Part shown: positions 9,997 to 22,429 of the stretch, piece by piece
Position numbering within the stretch: position 1 is the stretch's first letter
Layout of the letters: each line of letters begins with the position of its first letter
DNA from: Yponomeuta sedellus
Taxonomy: Eukaryota > Arthropoda > Insecta > Lepidoptera > Yponomeutidae
Length of the DNA stretch: 64,000 nucleotides
Reading direction: 5' to 3'
Assembly (NCBI GenBank): GCA_934045075.1
Contig: OW203734.1
Coordinates: forward strand, 10,489,516-10,553,515
Translations under genes and position numbers: made by a program
Notes under the pieces: generated by a model
What the model was told of the DNA's origin: nothing
What the model saw: only the letters and a program-made list of their open reading frames with translations
Databases searched by the model: none

Positions 9997-12484
9997 ATAA
10001 ACAGCGACATCATATCGTATCATCATCATCGTATGTATGTGGCGATCATTGTATGTCATAAAAACCGTTTTACACTATGTTGTCGATGTCTATAGCTATA
10101 AGATGAGACAAAAACAGTCAATATTGATTCCGGTCTTCGAAGAATTTAATGAAATACTACAACCTATTTGGATTTCCAAATTAGGACTGTTCCTTTGGCT
10201 GCTTTAATTTAATGAAAATTCTTTGATATGGACTTTAGACGTTAGGAGCTGGAATTTAGAAAACTAGGCCTGAATCGCTTTGTATATTTCCTTTCAAAGA
10301 AATTAGTTAATTTAATGAAATCTCAATGCTCTTTGGTTCGGCCATGAGTGGCTTTGCAGTGATGGACACAACAAGATAAAGATATTTATTGAGCAGCAGA
10401 CATCGGTATACGTGTAAAGTTATGCTAATTTAAGGGTTGACTTAGACATTAAGTATAGGTAATTTCTACCACACTAGAAACCAACCTAGCTAGATCCTGT
10501 AGTATGTTTTCTAACGCCGGTTATCGTCAAGTCAAATTTAACACGGATCACGGTTAGTCACTATTTTTTTCTGTTAAAGACATAGATATTCCTAGAATAT
10601 TAAATTTCAGTAGAGAAAATCCGCTACGTGTAGTAACCGAGTCAGATCACCGCGCTCTAGGAAAACAACTTTCCATATCCCCGATCAAAGCTCTATCCAC
10701 CCGTTGAGGTAATCTTACCTGAGAATAGGTAAGCGCTCGTATGATACGATTATGCATATTACATGAATATGGAAGAACATTTTACCTATATTGAGAAGGA
10801 AGCTTAACTACCTGGATTTAAGGCTAAGATTCTCTAGTAGATTTATAAAAGTCGTACGGAACAAAATGTCTAGCGTCGGGCTGCGTCGGCCATGCATAAG
10901 TAAACTGTGCTCTTTAGACTAGAGTTACAGCAACCGACGATTTACCTCTAGCTTTATTAGAAGAAGCTATCCTTGAAGAGCGCGGAATAATTCTTTGTTC
11001 AACCTGAGTTGGGTGAGACACCGCTTTGTGAGAAATAACAAAGTGATTGCCGTTTGTTTTTATTAGAACTCAACAACGTAAAGGTTTGGTAGAGACTTTT
11101 TGTAGGTTACACCTCATTTTTCTGTGACTAAAATATACATATTTTTCAATACACGCGCTAACGATTGTACTCTGTGACATGCAAAAAGGAAATCTGAAAC
11201 AAGTGGGATTTCTATTTTTAGCGTAAAATATGCAGCAGGCTCAATTTCCCGTGCATGATCGACAATGGCTTATCGCGTTATTTCTCAACATTATTGACCG
11301 ATACTGACGGTTCCAAAAAGAGCATTTAAAACTCGAATCCCACGCCATTTATATCGGCGCGGACGTGTCCGTCTGGTGCGTGCGGATAAATAAATTAGAA
11401 GGTCAAGTGCCCATTGCGGGCCCGATCCCGCCAAATAGAACAATTATCCATCCTCCCGACCCGCGCTGCGGTGTATGTTTATTTATTATTGACGCAAAAA
11501 GGTGCGCCTCACATATCGGCAACCGCAAGGTCGGGATTCGAAACCGGACTGTCCATCAAGTAGCCGCTCTTGTCACCCAATTACCGGGCACTCATATATT
11601 TTTAACTGGCCCGAAATATAAGTGGGATTGTGTTTAACTTGTTGTCCGCCGCCGAAAATATGTCGGGAAAATTTTGCCTCTGAAATATGTCATTGTCCAC
11701 AATTCTCTTGGCAAGGTTCGTTTCGAGTCTTGAGGCCACTAGAGAATCGTGCAAGAGTTTTCGCTCTCGTAAACAGTGCGGGGTAGGATGGAGACGGACT
11801 GAGAGGCAGGGAGCCTCGTAGGTGAGCGTGATAAAATCACAGCTTTGTACTTGTCTTCGGGGCGAGGGACGGGGACAAATGTTCGCAGATCGTGATTCGG
11901 GTTCGCAATCGCCGAACAGCCCAAGCTGAGGAGCTGAAGTAGCTTACCTTATATGCTGCAGATAGGTTAAAAATTGTATGCATTGCCATAAAACCAGGTA
12001 AAATCCGAGGTAAAATCCGTGAAGTCAAGATTAGTTTTCTTTTTTTATATTTGTTAATCTGACTAAAGTATAGTCCAAATAGAATTCTCCGGACTTAAGT
12101 CAAATTAATAAGTCACATTCTGTGACTCCCGCCAATGAGACTTGAAATAAGTCCGTCCATCCTCAATCCAACTCAAACGGTCAAGTTATTTACCGGCTAT
12201 TACACCACACTACCAACTTTGTTGTTGCAATGGGGAACATACAAACAATATAATAATATACTTATTTAATCTCATATGTTAAATAATCGTGAAATATATT
12301 TTTCTCTACTACTAATACTTTCATGATCTGTCAAATACCATATAATGTACGCAGCAATATTCAAGCTATACAAGGTCATACCAAAAAAATATACCCCTAT
12401 GTTGTGAAAGACCAGGGGCTTGTTTACGATGACGTGTCGAGGTACATTCGATCAACCCATAGATTAACAGAAAGACTTTGCTAA
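9997..12484. other. unique-looking non-coding DNA
   Basis: No repeat family recognised. About 11280-11960 is richer in GC than its surroundings and contains short open frames on both strands (for example 11365-11637 plus), none with a recognisable domain. It could be a conserved non-coding block or an unrecognised exon; the sequence alone does not decide. Confidence 0.3.
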
Positions 12485-12532
12485 GCATTGTACATCGAAT
12501 TATCATTATACGAGTAATTCGATGTACAATGC
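12485..12532. repeat. perfect 18-bp inverted repeat, 12-nt loop
   Basis: GCATTGTACATCGAATTA at 12485-12502 is the exact reverse complement of 12515-12532. No T-run or coding context suggests a function. It may be the remnant of a fold-back element. Confidence 0.7.
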
Positions 12533-12629
12533 ATTATTTTTTGATATGGCTTTGAGATTTCCGTTCATATAAAAAAATGTAGGTAGCGTAAATTATGCAC
12601 ATATGTAAAGTATTAGTAGCAACAACACT

Positions 12630-12745
12630 TGCTAACCTCAGTACCAATATCTCAGCGCTTAAAATTGCCAATTGGGCACGCGGGGTAATTAAGTGGATAC
12701 TATCGCTCTGTGAGAAGGCCTGTGCCCTACAATGGGAAGTATTAC
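12630..12745 (+). mobile_element. SINE family C 3' fragment
   Basis: Shares CTCAGCGCTTAAAATTGCCA-type, then a TAATTAAG..TCTCTGAGAAGGCC-like block with 26.1-26.3 kb, 55.0 kb and 56.2 kb. Confidence 0.45.
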
Positions 12746-14629
12746 GTACTACCTATCTATATAAATAGTACTTATCTAAGGAAGGTTCACCAATCTGGAC
12801 TTGGCTTGGTGTTATAATATGTTTTTATTTAAAAGTGAACGTGAGAAATAGAACTTACAGTCTTGAACCTATGATCAGTAGATTAGAACTTTAACACGAA
12901 GTAAGTGCTTAAAGCGGTTGAAACTGTATTTTTCTTCTATTCTTGTAGTACGCATTTGACTCATAAGGGGGTTAAATTAACAATAGTAGTAGGTACGTAC
13001 GTATTACTCTTCTGAGAATGGGCGCTTTCGTGGCGCTCGCTCCATATTTAACAAAGCGCTACTTTGGGTATTACCCTCCCACAATAAACTTCTTAGAAAT
13101 TTATTTAAAAGCCTCTTGGCTACCATTTTGGCTTATATTTACCATCATACACTTATTTTCCAAATCAAACTTATAGATACTCATCGCTTTTGTACCTTGA
13201 ATTTCGTAGACTAGATTTCACGTCATTAATAAAAAAATTACGTGTAATTCTTTCTAAGTCTGTGTTCATTCGGCTGTAACATATCGCTTGGCTGTAATTC
13301 ACTTTTAAGTCTTTGTCTCGAGTGAATAAAACATTCTGCCGGTGTTAACGTGGGTTTGACATTAACCACCCTAAGAACTAATTTGAGTAGCCTCTAGCAG
13401 TCCGCATGTGCTATTCGCTATTCGCAGAAAGTGGGTCCATTGACACCTCTTACAACAAGTAGCTAATATTTTACATATTAAAATATTTTCAATATCATTT
13501 AATTTTAAAGAGCTACCAGTGATATTTTTACCTACTAAGACAGGTGAATCACTATCAACGACTCAAAAATGCGCATACAAAATATGGCTAAGTTACATAA
13601 GACTGATACAGTATCTGCTGCTGAGCTAGGCTTATTGCCTGTATTACAGTAAACAGCGCGTCCCCAAAAAGTAAGGCAAGCGTATTTATTAAGAGGTCGT
13701 GTTTGTACATCAATATGTATCTTTAAGCATTATATACCAAAAACACCACTAAAAAACAGAGAACCAGTAAATAAATACAATAAAAAATCAAAAGATGTGG
13801 ACCAAAACTTACTGTAGATGACAGACTCTTATTGACGTGTTTCAGGAATAGCGCATTTTCAGGTGACCGTGCCTAAGCTTACCCATCTGAGTACTACGAC
13901 AATACTCCACTTAACTTTGCATAAAAGTACTTATTGCAATCAGTTAGGTTGCGAGCGACTTTGCTATGAAATTGTAAAGCTAACTGTGCATTTTCTTTTC
14001 ATAATTCGAAGTATATCAATAAAGGTGCTAAAATTCCAAAGAACTCTGGACAAAGCCTTGAACAAAACACCAGCGGTCCTTGGGTTTACATTCAGCTGGA
14101 TTGTTTTAGGGAGCCTCGCCATTACATGGTCAGACGAATGGAAAGGCGCAATTTTATACGTTGGTAAATAAATTACCATTTTAATTGGGTTCGTCCTAAG
14201 ATTTGCATCACAAAGGCTGCCTCGGATACCATGGGGGGGTAAACAGAACGGTAAATAAACGTCCTGCCGGCAAGAACCTCTTGAAGGAAAGGAAGTTTGA
14301 TAAGAATGCGCGATGTAATATCGTTTGTCAAGTTTGAGACGGTCTGTCTCACCGCCATACTAAGTGCGTATGATATTATGTACATTTATAAAAAATAACC
14401 TTTTGTACAGTTTGGGACCCATAGAGGTGTCCAACTCACACTTAGACGGTGGTTATATTTGTTTTCTTATAACGAAAAACCTGTTAAGTACACGTTCTGA
14501 ACCTATGAAAGTAAAGAAAGTTTTGAAATTTTTGGATGTTTGTTATCAAAGATTTTGAAATGGGAATGGGAGTTTAACTTGTAACGTTCAATAAGTCACA
14601 ATTTCTGTGTTATTTTGAATAAAACACTT
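12746..14629. other. non-coding stretch, nothing recognised
   Basis: The longest open frame (13863-14171, plus) has no domain, and an antisense frame overlaps it. No gene is called. Confidence 0.35.
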
Positions 14630-14800
14630 TGATTGACGGATCACGCAATAACGGCTCAACGGATTTACATGAAACTTGGCGTACAAATAGACAAAGATCT
14701 GAATTTATTGAGACATAGGATACTTCTTATTTTGGTAATGCGCTCTCGTGTAATTATTCATAACGCGGGCGTAGCCGCGGTGTGTTCTTAATTCTGTTTT
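14630..14800 (+). mobile_element. Helitron-like remnant
   Basis: The phrases ACGGATTTACATGAAACTTGG and AACGCGGGCGTAGCCGCGG resemble non-autonomous Helitron-type repeats of Lepidoptera. No clean CTRR end was found, so this is a decayed copy. Confidence 0.4.
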
Positions 14801-16836
14801 TTTAAAGATTGTATGTGTGTTGTGGTATTTAAATAAATGTTTTCCTATTGAAATTGAAAAAGTATATGATAATAATAAAATGAAACAGCAGGATTATAAA
14901 TAATTTTCAATGTGTTATTCTATTGTATGTACAGTTGTTTTGGCATATTTTTGATAAATTACAATGTGCTTATATAATAGCCTAAGTTATAGGTACATTA
15001 CATCGTATTAAAATCGCTTAAAACTTAGTTTCTTCTCTTACAGTATTTACATAACATCCTAAAACTAAATAACGCTTATCTTGTAACAAAATTGTTTCAA
15101 TGTTTATAACGAAGCAATTTACTGGACATAATTTTTTCAGAAAGTTTTTTAAATATGCCTACCGTTAAAAATGTAACTCACCTGCTGAACGAAGAAAAGT
15201 TCTTAGCTCATATGCAGATCGATCTAAAAAATTGTATGTTATAAGCAGATTGATCTAAATGTCCAAGTACACTTTTACTCCTCTGAAAGCAAATGAGGCT
15301 TATGTTTTATTAATAGCTCTGTACATAGGCAAAAATTATGAATATGTGTATTAGGGACTGGTTTAAAAACGGAAATGTTGTATTGAACTAAAACTTTCGT
15401 AAGTACTACGCATTATTCTCTACTAACCATGATTCAGCTCTACGAATCAGAGCAAGTCTAGTCAGACTCTTCGGACAAAAAGCCTAGTAAGTTGATCCGG
15501 TCAAAATCAAATATTGAATTAAAATCATTGTAATGAGAAATGGTGATGAGTGATGAATTTGACTAGGGCCCTGTCTTATTGAAATCTCATGCAATGTAGC
15601 GCGCGCAGAATACCCACTGCATTGATAAAAGTCATTTTGAAAATAGTCATGAGCCCGGAGAATATTCCCAGAAAATGTGCTCGTATGATGGTGATAACCT
15701 AAACTTGTAAGTGGTTATATACCCATATTTATTGAAATAATTCACGGTTTACTCAGTATATTTTTGGATTACAGTACACAATTTGAGCGGAATTAATTGG
15801 ACAATGTAATTTAATAACACATATTTTTGATCTTTATATGGGCCGGTTAGGCGGGAACATTTTTCCCAGTCGTGATTTGCCAAGTCACTATTTGGGTGTG
15901 AATACGCGCCAACTACTGAAAACATACCACAAAAATCCTTGTTCCATGCGCAAAACACTTTCATTGACACAGACATCAAAGTAAAAATAACGACTAGGTA
16001 ATGCACTGAAATTGAATGAAAAGTACGAACTGGAGACTGCTAAAGACTTCATGTAAGCTAGGCTTTACGTAGCTAACGGTAAATTATTATCCACGCACGA
16101 AGATCAAAACGTTGGCACATAATTATTAATTTTTTAGAATTATTCACAATAACCTAGTAAAGTAAATTTATTTACATTAACTCTATACTAAATATTACCA
16201 GATTTTCGTGTATTTTTTTTTAATAAATACTTGATATGCTTTTGCAGATTACCATTAATCATTTGGGTTGCGTTTCTTTCGATGGAGCCTAAATATCTGA
16301 AACTTTTCTTTGCCATTAAGTTAAATTAAGAGTTCAACTAAATGACTTGTTTGGTATATTATTATTTTTAGGATCTAAGCTAAAGAAGTAAAACAACGTA
16401 TCAGTTTTGTCATTCTTCGATCAGTTCTTTCTCAAATTACTTAATTAACTCTCGGATCATTCGTTAGCTCTTTCATTGTATTTACACTAACTAGTTATTA
16501 TTTACACATACACAAGTTTATAGTACCTTAAACATAGTATGTACTAGAAATTCCTGTAATTCCTTATTTAAAATGTTGGGATAGGCCTGCATCCTTTAAA
16601 TGAGAACAATTCTGAAGCAGGTAAGCATTGAAGTAAAGTTGTGACTTTAAATTATAATTACATAGGATTCCCCGCTAAAACTCGATATGTAAAAACTAGA
16701 CTGCGAAGGGTTTGTTTAAAAAATTTAACCTTCTAATTGAAACAAGTTTAGAGCGAGTGATTTGTAAGTACCAAAAACTTATTGTAAATATTGGCGGGGT
16801 GAATTGACTTCAATTTGCTGTTGATTTATCAGCTTA
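14801..16836. other. 3' flank of the DIP-like gene, one weak ORF
   Basis: Immediately downstream of the host gene stop codon. No canonical AATAAA was placed with confidence on the minus strand close to the stop. A minus-strand frame at 15749-16008 (see findings) begins with a hydrophobic stretch and follows a good acceptor (ATTCAATTTCAG). It is not strong enough to call a gene. Confidence 0.35.
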
Positions 16837-17048
16837 TCATCTTGAATGGAGCTGGATTTTGCTCTTATTTCTAGATCTAAGGATTGGGATGCGGCACACA
16901 CCATGTAAGACGTTAAGAAGTGGCAGCAGGGAGGCTAGAAGCAGCGTCTGAAGTGGGACGGGTTGTGTGGCGGACGAGCCGGTGGACTCGGCCGTCGGGA
17001 GCCAGTGGTTGTCGAGGACGGACTGCTCGATCACATTCTGCATTGTAT
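16837..17048 (-). CDS. DIP-like gene, terminal exon (C-terminal anchor region)
   Basis: The acceptor is TTCTTCTTTCTAG before 17048. The exon enters with two bases that complete the codon left by the previous exon (TAT G + AT gives Asp), and TGA ends it at 16837. It encodes 69 residues: a Ser/Thr-containing linker, a hydrophobic run LQTLLLASLLPLLNVLHGV, then a basic tail of about 20 residues rich in Arg, Lys and Ser. The hydrophobic run fits a GPI signal or a membrane anchor. A GPI signal normally ends with the hydrophobic part, so the tail makes a single-pass membrane protein, or a variant last exon, possible. Assignment to this gene rests on phase match, strand, splice signal and the expected anchor; no homologue was compared. 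Confidence 0.65.
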
Positions 17049-19513
17049 CTAGAAAGAAGAACCTATCTTGAACCTTCCAAGTGATATCACGCGAGAACAA
17101 TAAATTCTTCATCGCGCCAGTAAAGTTCTTTCAGAGTTAGCATAAATATATTGTTCAACTTTTGAATATATTGGAATCGGCAATGAAAACTACATAACTT
17201 ATCTGGCATCGTCTAATCATTTAATGAACAGGATAATTTCTTCTCATAATCAAAGTCTTCTTCTTCTATTGGTCTACTTAAGGAAGCGCACAGAATAGAG
17301 GAAACTGGGGCTCCATGTTTAGGGTGCTATACCAGAGTAACGCTCTAATTCAAAACTTACCGTACGTAGTGACGTCAGGTGTGTAAAACTTCTGCTCAGC
17401 AGGTTGTAAGGGGACCACAAATCCTGCGGGAGAATATGTTTAACATTATTGATTATGTCGAAATGCACTGAGTTCATTGCCTTATGTACTATTACATACC
17501 TGAAATATTCAAACGTGAAATGTTCAGATACTTAATAACACCACAACATTGCAGGCAACCTCGGAAATAAAGCTATCTAAAGCCACGTTGCCTATTTGTG
17601 TGTTTTATTAAATATAAGGAGAAAAATGAAATCAAACATATAAAAACATTTTTATACGGTTTGGCTATACAAAACACATAATTTTTGTATTTTTTTACTT
17701 TATACTTTAACATATTTGGAAAAAAAACAGTGCATTATTAGAGAAGTTTTATAAGCGTTGGTTTGTTGTAACTTTGTCAGTCAGAATCTGGATTAATTAA
17801 ACTAAACTCTTGGTGTAGGATGAAACACTTGAAATGTTGCGTTGTCAGCCATTTTTTTTTGTTTCCAACGTTCTTGGAAAACAGCGTTGGCAGAAATAAT
17901 TTTTTTAATCCTTTCCCAGATTTTCATATACCTTTTCCGTAACTTCTTTGTAACTTGTCTATTGTGTCAGATACATATTTTGACACTTCGGAAAGGCCGA
18001 ACCTACCCACTACAGCGGTCAGTTACGTAATAGGCAGGCTTGTGTAAAAAAATCCAACATGCAGAGAGCGATTCACAGAGCAACTTTTTTCTTTTTTTCT
18101 TTAGCCGTTTGACGTAAAAGTATGACGACTTATCGTCATACTTTTTTAATTAATCAAAATCATTCGCGTGGGGCGCATTTTGCACCACCGTACGTTGTTA
18201 TCAATGAATTTGAACTTTTTGCTTCTGTTTAAGTTTTGATAGTACTATTGTTGAAGAATGAAACGTTTTATTTTCTTTTAATTTTTTATGCGATGTTAGT
18301 AAGTATAGACTTAGTTTCAGTATCAAATAAGAATTACCAATACCGAATTAGAATTGACCAAGAGACAAAAACCGCTTAAAATTAACTATTAAGACTGATC
18401 TAGTGTCTGATCTTGTCTCTCATTTTAATGTTTTTTTTTGTTATGGGTTTTTATAATGGGTTTTGAACAACAAAACTAAGTCTTAAATGTCGGTAGTTTT
18501 ATTATATATGAAAGCCTTAAACCATATTTAGTAAAAGTATACGAATGTTGGTACAGTCAAATGTGTTCGTGACGCAGGTGCCAGACAGAGGATCTCACGT
18601 CCCGTTCAAACTCATACCTGTGCTTTGAACTGCTTAAATGCTATAGGTACTAACGCGGCATGGGTGTGGTGGTGGTCGGCGGTGGCGCGGTAGTCGTGGT
18701 GGTGGTCGTCGTCGTCGTGGTCGTCGTCGTGGTCGTAGTCGTCGTCGTCGTCGTAATTTTGATTTCTGTGGGTAATTCATTCATCATCATATTTCATCAA
18801 CAAGAAACAGGCGACCCATTTTTCACAAAATATTTTGATCTAGCTAGAGTAACTGTATGGACACGTACAGTTACGACTAAGTATGGTGCAATGAGTCAGC
18901 AGTATACCCCCAGTTTCTCTTATACTAACCATCTGTTAATCTACTGTCAGCACTTTGTTTCTGTTAACAGATTTCATTAAGGTCGGGTTCTCCGAGGACA
19001 CGACTTGGTTTGGAACTTTTTGCACAGCGCATGCGAATAGTTATGGAATAAGTAGGCATTTTTTAACCGACTTCAAAAAAGGAGGAGGTTATTGATATCA
19101 CACAAATGCACATTAATATTATTAATATATAAATAACATTTTTCTATTCGAAATTAAACACATTGCGGATTTTATAGTAAAATATACCCGACCCAGCTAC
19201 ATCTCTTTTTTTGGAATTTCTGTAATAGCAAAAGTTGTTCGTATTGAGAAGTAGAATAAACCTCTTAAGTTTCACTGAAGCCTTTTGAAACTCCCTGTAG
19301 ATCTTTAATAGTGACAAATCATTTTGTATAATGGTTCAGTCTATACCTAGCTGAATGTATAATACAACATATAATTTGTCACTATGTTTGTCAATATAAT
19401 CTAATATGTAGGTAAGTACCGACCTCCGTCTTATCAGAGTTTAATTAATTTTCTCGATCTGAAGGTCAACAAAACTTGGAAAGCGATTGATTTTGATCCT
19501 TCTGGCCACTCAC
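17049..19513 (-). other. intron 5 of the DIP-like gene
   Basis: About 2.5 kb. Contains a 13-bp perfect hairpin at 18116-18145, a GTC/GTG microsatellite at 18660-18757, and at 19060-19105 a scrap with CCGACTTCAAAAAAGGAGGA, a phrase common in lepidopteran repeats. No exon seen. Confidence 0.6.
18660..18757 (+). repeat. GTC/GTG-rich microsatellite
   Basis: Imperfect trinucleotide array of GTG, GTC and GTA. The resulting polyvaline frame is an artefact of the repeat. Confidence 0.9.
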
Positions 19514-19665
19514 CATAGAGTCGAATTATTCCCTCGGCTTTGCCCATTATATTGGTTGCCACGCACATGTAGGAACCAGCGTCTTCTGATGCGAATTCCC
19601 GTATAGTCAACACCGTGCGAAGTTGGTAATTAGAAATCCGGTCTTCCATGATTTCGTGCTTTTCC
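19514..19665 (-). CDS. DIP-like gene, second Ig3 exon
   Basis: The acceptor TAACTTTCAG precedes 19665; the donor is GTGAGT after 19514. The first base completes the codon split after GG in the previous exon, and the exon leaves one base. It carries the Ig3 second half, RTVLTIREFASEDAGSYMC, with the second disulphide cysteine in SYMC, then ATNIMGKAEGIIRLY. The GSYMCVATN motif and the closing LY are typical of the last Ig domain in this family. Confidence 0.9.
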
Positions 19666-20099
19666 CTGAAAGTTAGATAACAATTTTAGTTTGGAAGAAA
19701 ACTCTTTAGTAAGTCAGTCAGGGTAGATAATACGCGAACAATCAGAATGGATTGGAACCTTATCGACGTAAAATGAAAAGAGTGTCGATTGATAAATTCC
19801 AATTAATCTGCAGATTAATCCAAACAAAACCCAGCCAATAATGTAAGGCCATATCTGTACACTTGAGATAAGTACATGGAATTTTCGTGTACATAGAATA
19901 CGAATTATAGCAAACAAATACCTGGGGCTCGGCTCTAGAATGCGTAGTTGTTCAATGGAGCAATATTAATACAGGAATTATTATTTCAACACTATTAGTT
20001 ACTAGAGTTTTAAGTTGTTGAGAATTGTGCGTATTGTCTGACAGATATAAATTTAACACATTGGTAGACTTAAGGCCTGGCCAAACCAAGGCGTCCAGG

Positions 20100-20507
20100 A
20101 GCTCTATTTTTGAATCGCTCGTCTCGCGTCGAGCGCTCGATTTCAACTGATTTTCGTTCGACATACGAAATTCCGTATTTTTTGAATCACTCGACTGCAA
20201 CGAATGGTCCTTACCACTCGTCTCGTATGTCGATCGATAGATTAATCGTCAAAATTTGTGTTAAATTGTATTGTGCTGTGCACAGATACCTACCTAGCGA
20301 TAAATGTGAATTTGCTCCTGATAACTCTTGTAGATTTTGAATATTGTAATCTTCAGTGTAGATAATGAATTTTGAAGAATACCTAATCCTTAATGGATAT
20401 TAGGATTCAAAAATGGGGAAAAACGAGATCATGCGACTTAGAAGACGAGTGTGATTTATGTCGCATTCGACGATACAATTTCATACGAGTGATTCTAAAA
20501 TAGATCT
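20100..20507. mobile_element. MITE nested inside the Harbinger left terminal repeat
   Basis: 408 bp bounded by 5-bp direct repeats CCAGG (20095-20099 and 20508-20512). The ends are inverted repeats of about 22 bp: left AGCTCTATTTTTGAATCGCT, right reverse complement AGATCTATTTTAGAATCACT. Removing it restores a terminal repeat like the right end of the host element, which confirms the insertion. The superfamily is not assigned. Confidence 0.75.
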
Positions 20508-20621
20508 CCAGGTCGCGTCCGCGGTGGCGTGCGCGGTGACGATAACTACGCGTGCAAAAGTTGTTCACACTGTCGCGTTTGTTCTTGCGTTCACCAGGCT
20601 GGAGTCAGGTCATTAACTACA

Positions 20622-20966
20622 ATGCTCTCTGATACAGAAAGTGAAATCAAAGAAGTTTTACTTTTGGCTGCTCTCATTGAAGATGAAGAGGAACAAGAAA
20701 GGTAAGTATAACACAATCACAGTAATTCTAGTGAACGTCAATTGTAAGCTAATGTCTTATTAGGTATGTTTTTTTTTTCAGAAGGACAAGAGTATGGTTA
20801 CACAGTAAAACCAAAGAAAGAGGAAGGTGAATTCCATACCTGGCACTGGCAATTAGGTGAAGATGAAAAGCGATTTTTCATTTACTATAGAATGTTTTTC
20901 TCATATTCTTATAATCAGACTGAGACGTATAATATAACAATGGGTATTTGTGAACCTCATTTATAA
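20622..20966 (+). pseudogene. Harbinger-type transposase remnant (N-terminal part)
   Basis: An ATG at 20622 opens an acidic N-terminus (SDTESEIKEVLLLAALIEDE) to 20701, with donor GGTAAGT and an acceptor of nine T then CAG at 20781. After splicing, RRTRVWLHSK follows, the RRxRxWVH motif near the start of Harbinger transposases. A one-base shift near 20826 then breaks the frame. In the next frame GEFHTWHWQL and EKRFFIYYRM match the GEYHTL and RFFxYFRM blocks of the family. The DDE catalytic domain is absent, consistent with internal deletion. It cannot encode an active transposase. Confidence 0.65.
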
Positions 20967-21773
20967 TTACTTCCGGTTCCATCATGAATACTTTAAAAAC
21001 TAAAAAACACAGTTTTGCCAGCAAAAATAGCTGCGTGCAGCGTCCTAATGTAACAAGCGCGATCTGATCGCCACCGCTGCGTGCAGACGCTGCACTGGGA
21101 CGCCGTGGCCAAACAGAGGACGCCTCGATGTGAACACGTCGCTACAAGTTCGTACGCAACAACTGATCGCTAACGCGCACGCCACCGCGGACGCGAGCTG
21201 GACGCGTTGGTTTGGCCAGGCCTTTAGGTATTAAAAACATGAAAGTGAGTTTTCACAATCTTAGTAAGCTCGGACCGAGTAAACTATTTTATGCAACCAG
21301 TACTCGTATCGTGTACGCAGGTGATATTAGTACAAAAACAAGCTGTTTTTATTAGAGTGAAAACGCGGCTAAAGAAAGCTAATTAAGATAATTCTTTTGT
21401 TGTAAAATCCTTCTCCTTAACAAGAAGAATATTTCATCTTACTTATAAAAATACGACTTCCAAACAGCTAAAACTTCCATGGAAAATTTAAATTGTTGAC
21501 ATTTTTTTATTTAGCCTACACGTCCCCACTGTACGGGTTTAATTACCACGCTTGCTCACCGCGTATAAGCAATTTTGAGCGCTTAAGCATGTGTGCAGCT
21601 AAGACTCTCAGGCTTCCTCACGATGTGTTGAATATACCAATTTAAAGTTATGCCCTTTGGTCTCATACCGCCCCACGTTGGGCGCCAGTGTGATGTAGAA
21701 CATTTTATAAATATTAAAAAACTGGAACGACTTCAAGTGTGTGTTTTATTTAAAATGTGTTTTGTTTGTTTTA

Positions 21774-21958
21774 TCTCTAATATAAAAATTTATCGCTAAA
21801 TGTGTTGGTAAACGCAAATTTCGACAGTAACTGAACCGATTTCGCTAATTCTTTTTTTAGAATAATTCTTGAAGTACGAAGATGGATCTTATGGAGAGAA
21901 AAATAAAAAATTTAAAGAATCGACAGTTAGGCGGTACGAAGTTCGCTGGGTCAGCTAG
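21774..21958 (+). mobile_element. Helitron-like non-autonomous element, copy 1
   Basis: Begins TCTCTAATATAAAAAT after an A and ends GGTCAGCTAG before a T, as expected of TC..CTRR Helitron ends inserted between A and T. 185 bp, no coding capacity. Confidence 0.55.
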
Positions 21959-21960
21959 TG

Positions 21961-22139
21961 TCTAATATAAAAATGAATCGCTGAATGTGTTGGTAAAAGC
22001 AAATCTCGAGAGCAGCAGAACCGATTTTGGTAATCTCTTTTTAGAATATTCCTTGAAGTACGAGGATGGTTCATAAGGAGAGAAAAAATATAAAAAAATA
22101 AAGGATCACAGGCGGTACGGAGTTCGCTGGGTCAGCTTG
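21961..22139 (+). mobile_element. Helitron-like non-autonomous element, copy 2
   Basis: Starts TCTAATATAAAAATGAATCG two bases after copy 1 ends and closes GGTCAGCTTG. It shares the body with copy 1 (GTGTTGGTAAA, CTTGAAGTACGA, GTTCGCTGGGTCAGCT). The CTTG end is a variant of CTAG. Confidence 0.55.
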
Positions 22140-22429
22140 TTTATAGTATAAACACAAAACTTGATTAAAAAAAGAATAAACATGTAAAGGAAGATTTATG
22201 TAGTTGGGCCTAGTTGAAATGTAAAGTAGTACTGCCAGAAATTAAGGAAATCTCAAAAATAGGTGACGTAATTTTAAATTTTGAAAATGATAGACAGAAT
22301 TAGTTAGGACACGTGGAAAGGAAGAAAGATAGACGAAACAAATATGTACTGCAAATGTGAGTGGAAGACGGACATACATCGACCAAACAGGGGATGTAGA
22401 AGTAAGGGGGAAGATAAAAAGTACCAGGA

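Larger units (their letters stand above)
20073..21223 (+). mobile_element. non-autonomous Harbinger (PIF) element with TTA target duplication
   Basis: Inverted ends start AGGCCTGGCCAAACCAAGGC on the left and, reverse complemented, AGGCCTGGCCAAACCAACGC on the right. They are flanked by TTA at 20070-20072 and 21224-21226, the 3-bp duplication of PIF/Harbinger. Subterminal similarity continues (GCGTCCGCGGTGGCGTGCGC) but on the left it is displaced by a nested MITE. Internally there is a two-exon remnant of a Harbinger-type transposase. Confidence 0.8.

Noticed and set aside
11365..11637. 90-codon plus frame in a GC-richer region
   Set aside because: No domain, no good start context, and competing frames on the other strand; left as non-coding.
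18116..18145. Rho-independent-terminator-like hairpin followed by T
   Set aside because: Bacterial-style terminators do not apply in an insect intron; it is a chance or repeat-derived hairpin.
18660..18980. 106-codon plus frame with a long polyvaline run
   Set aside because: It is the translation of a GTC/GTG microsatellite and has no domain.
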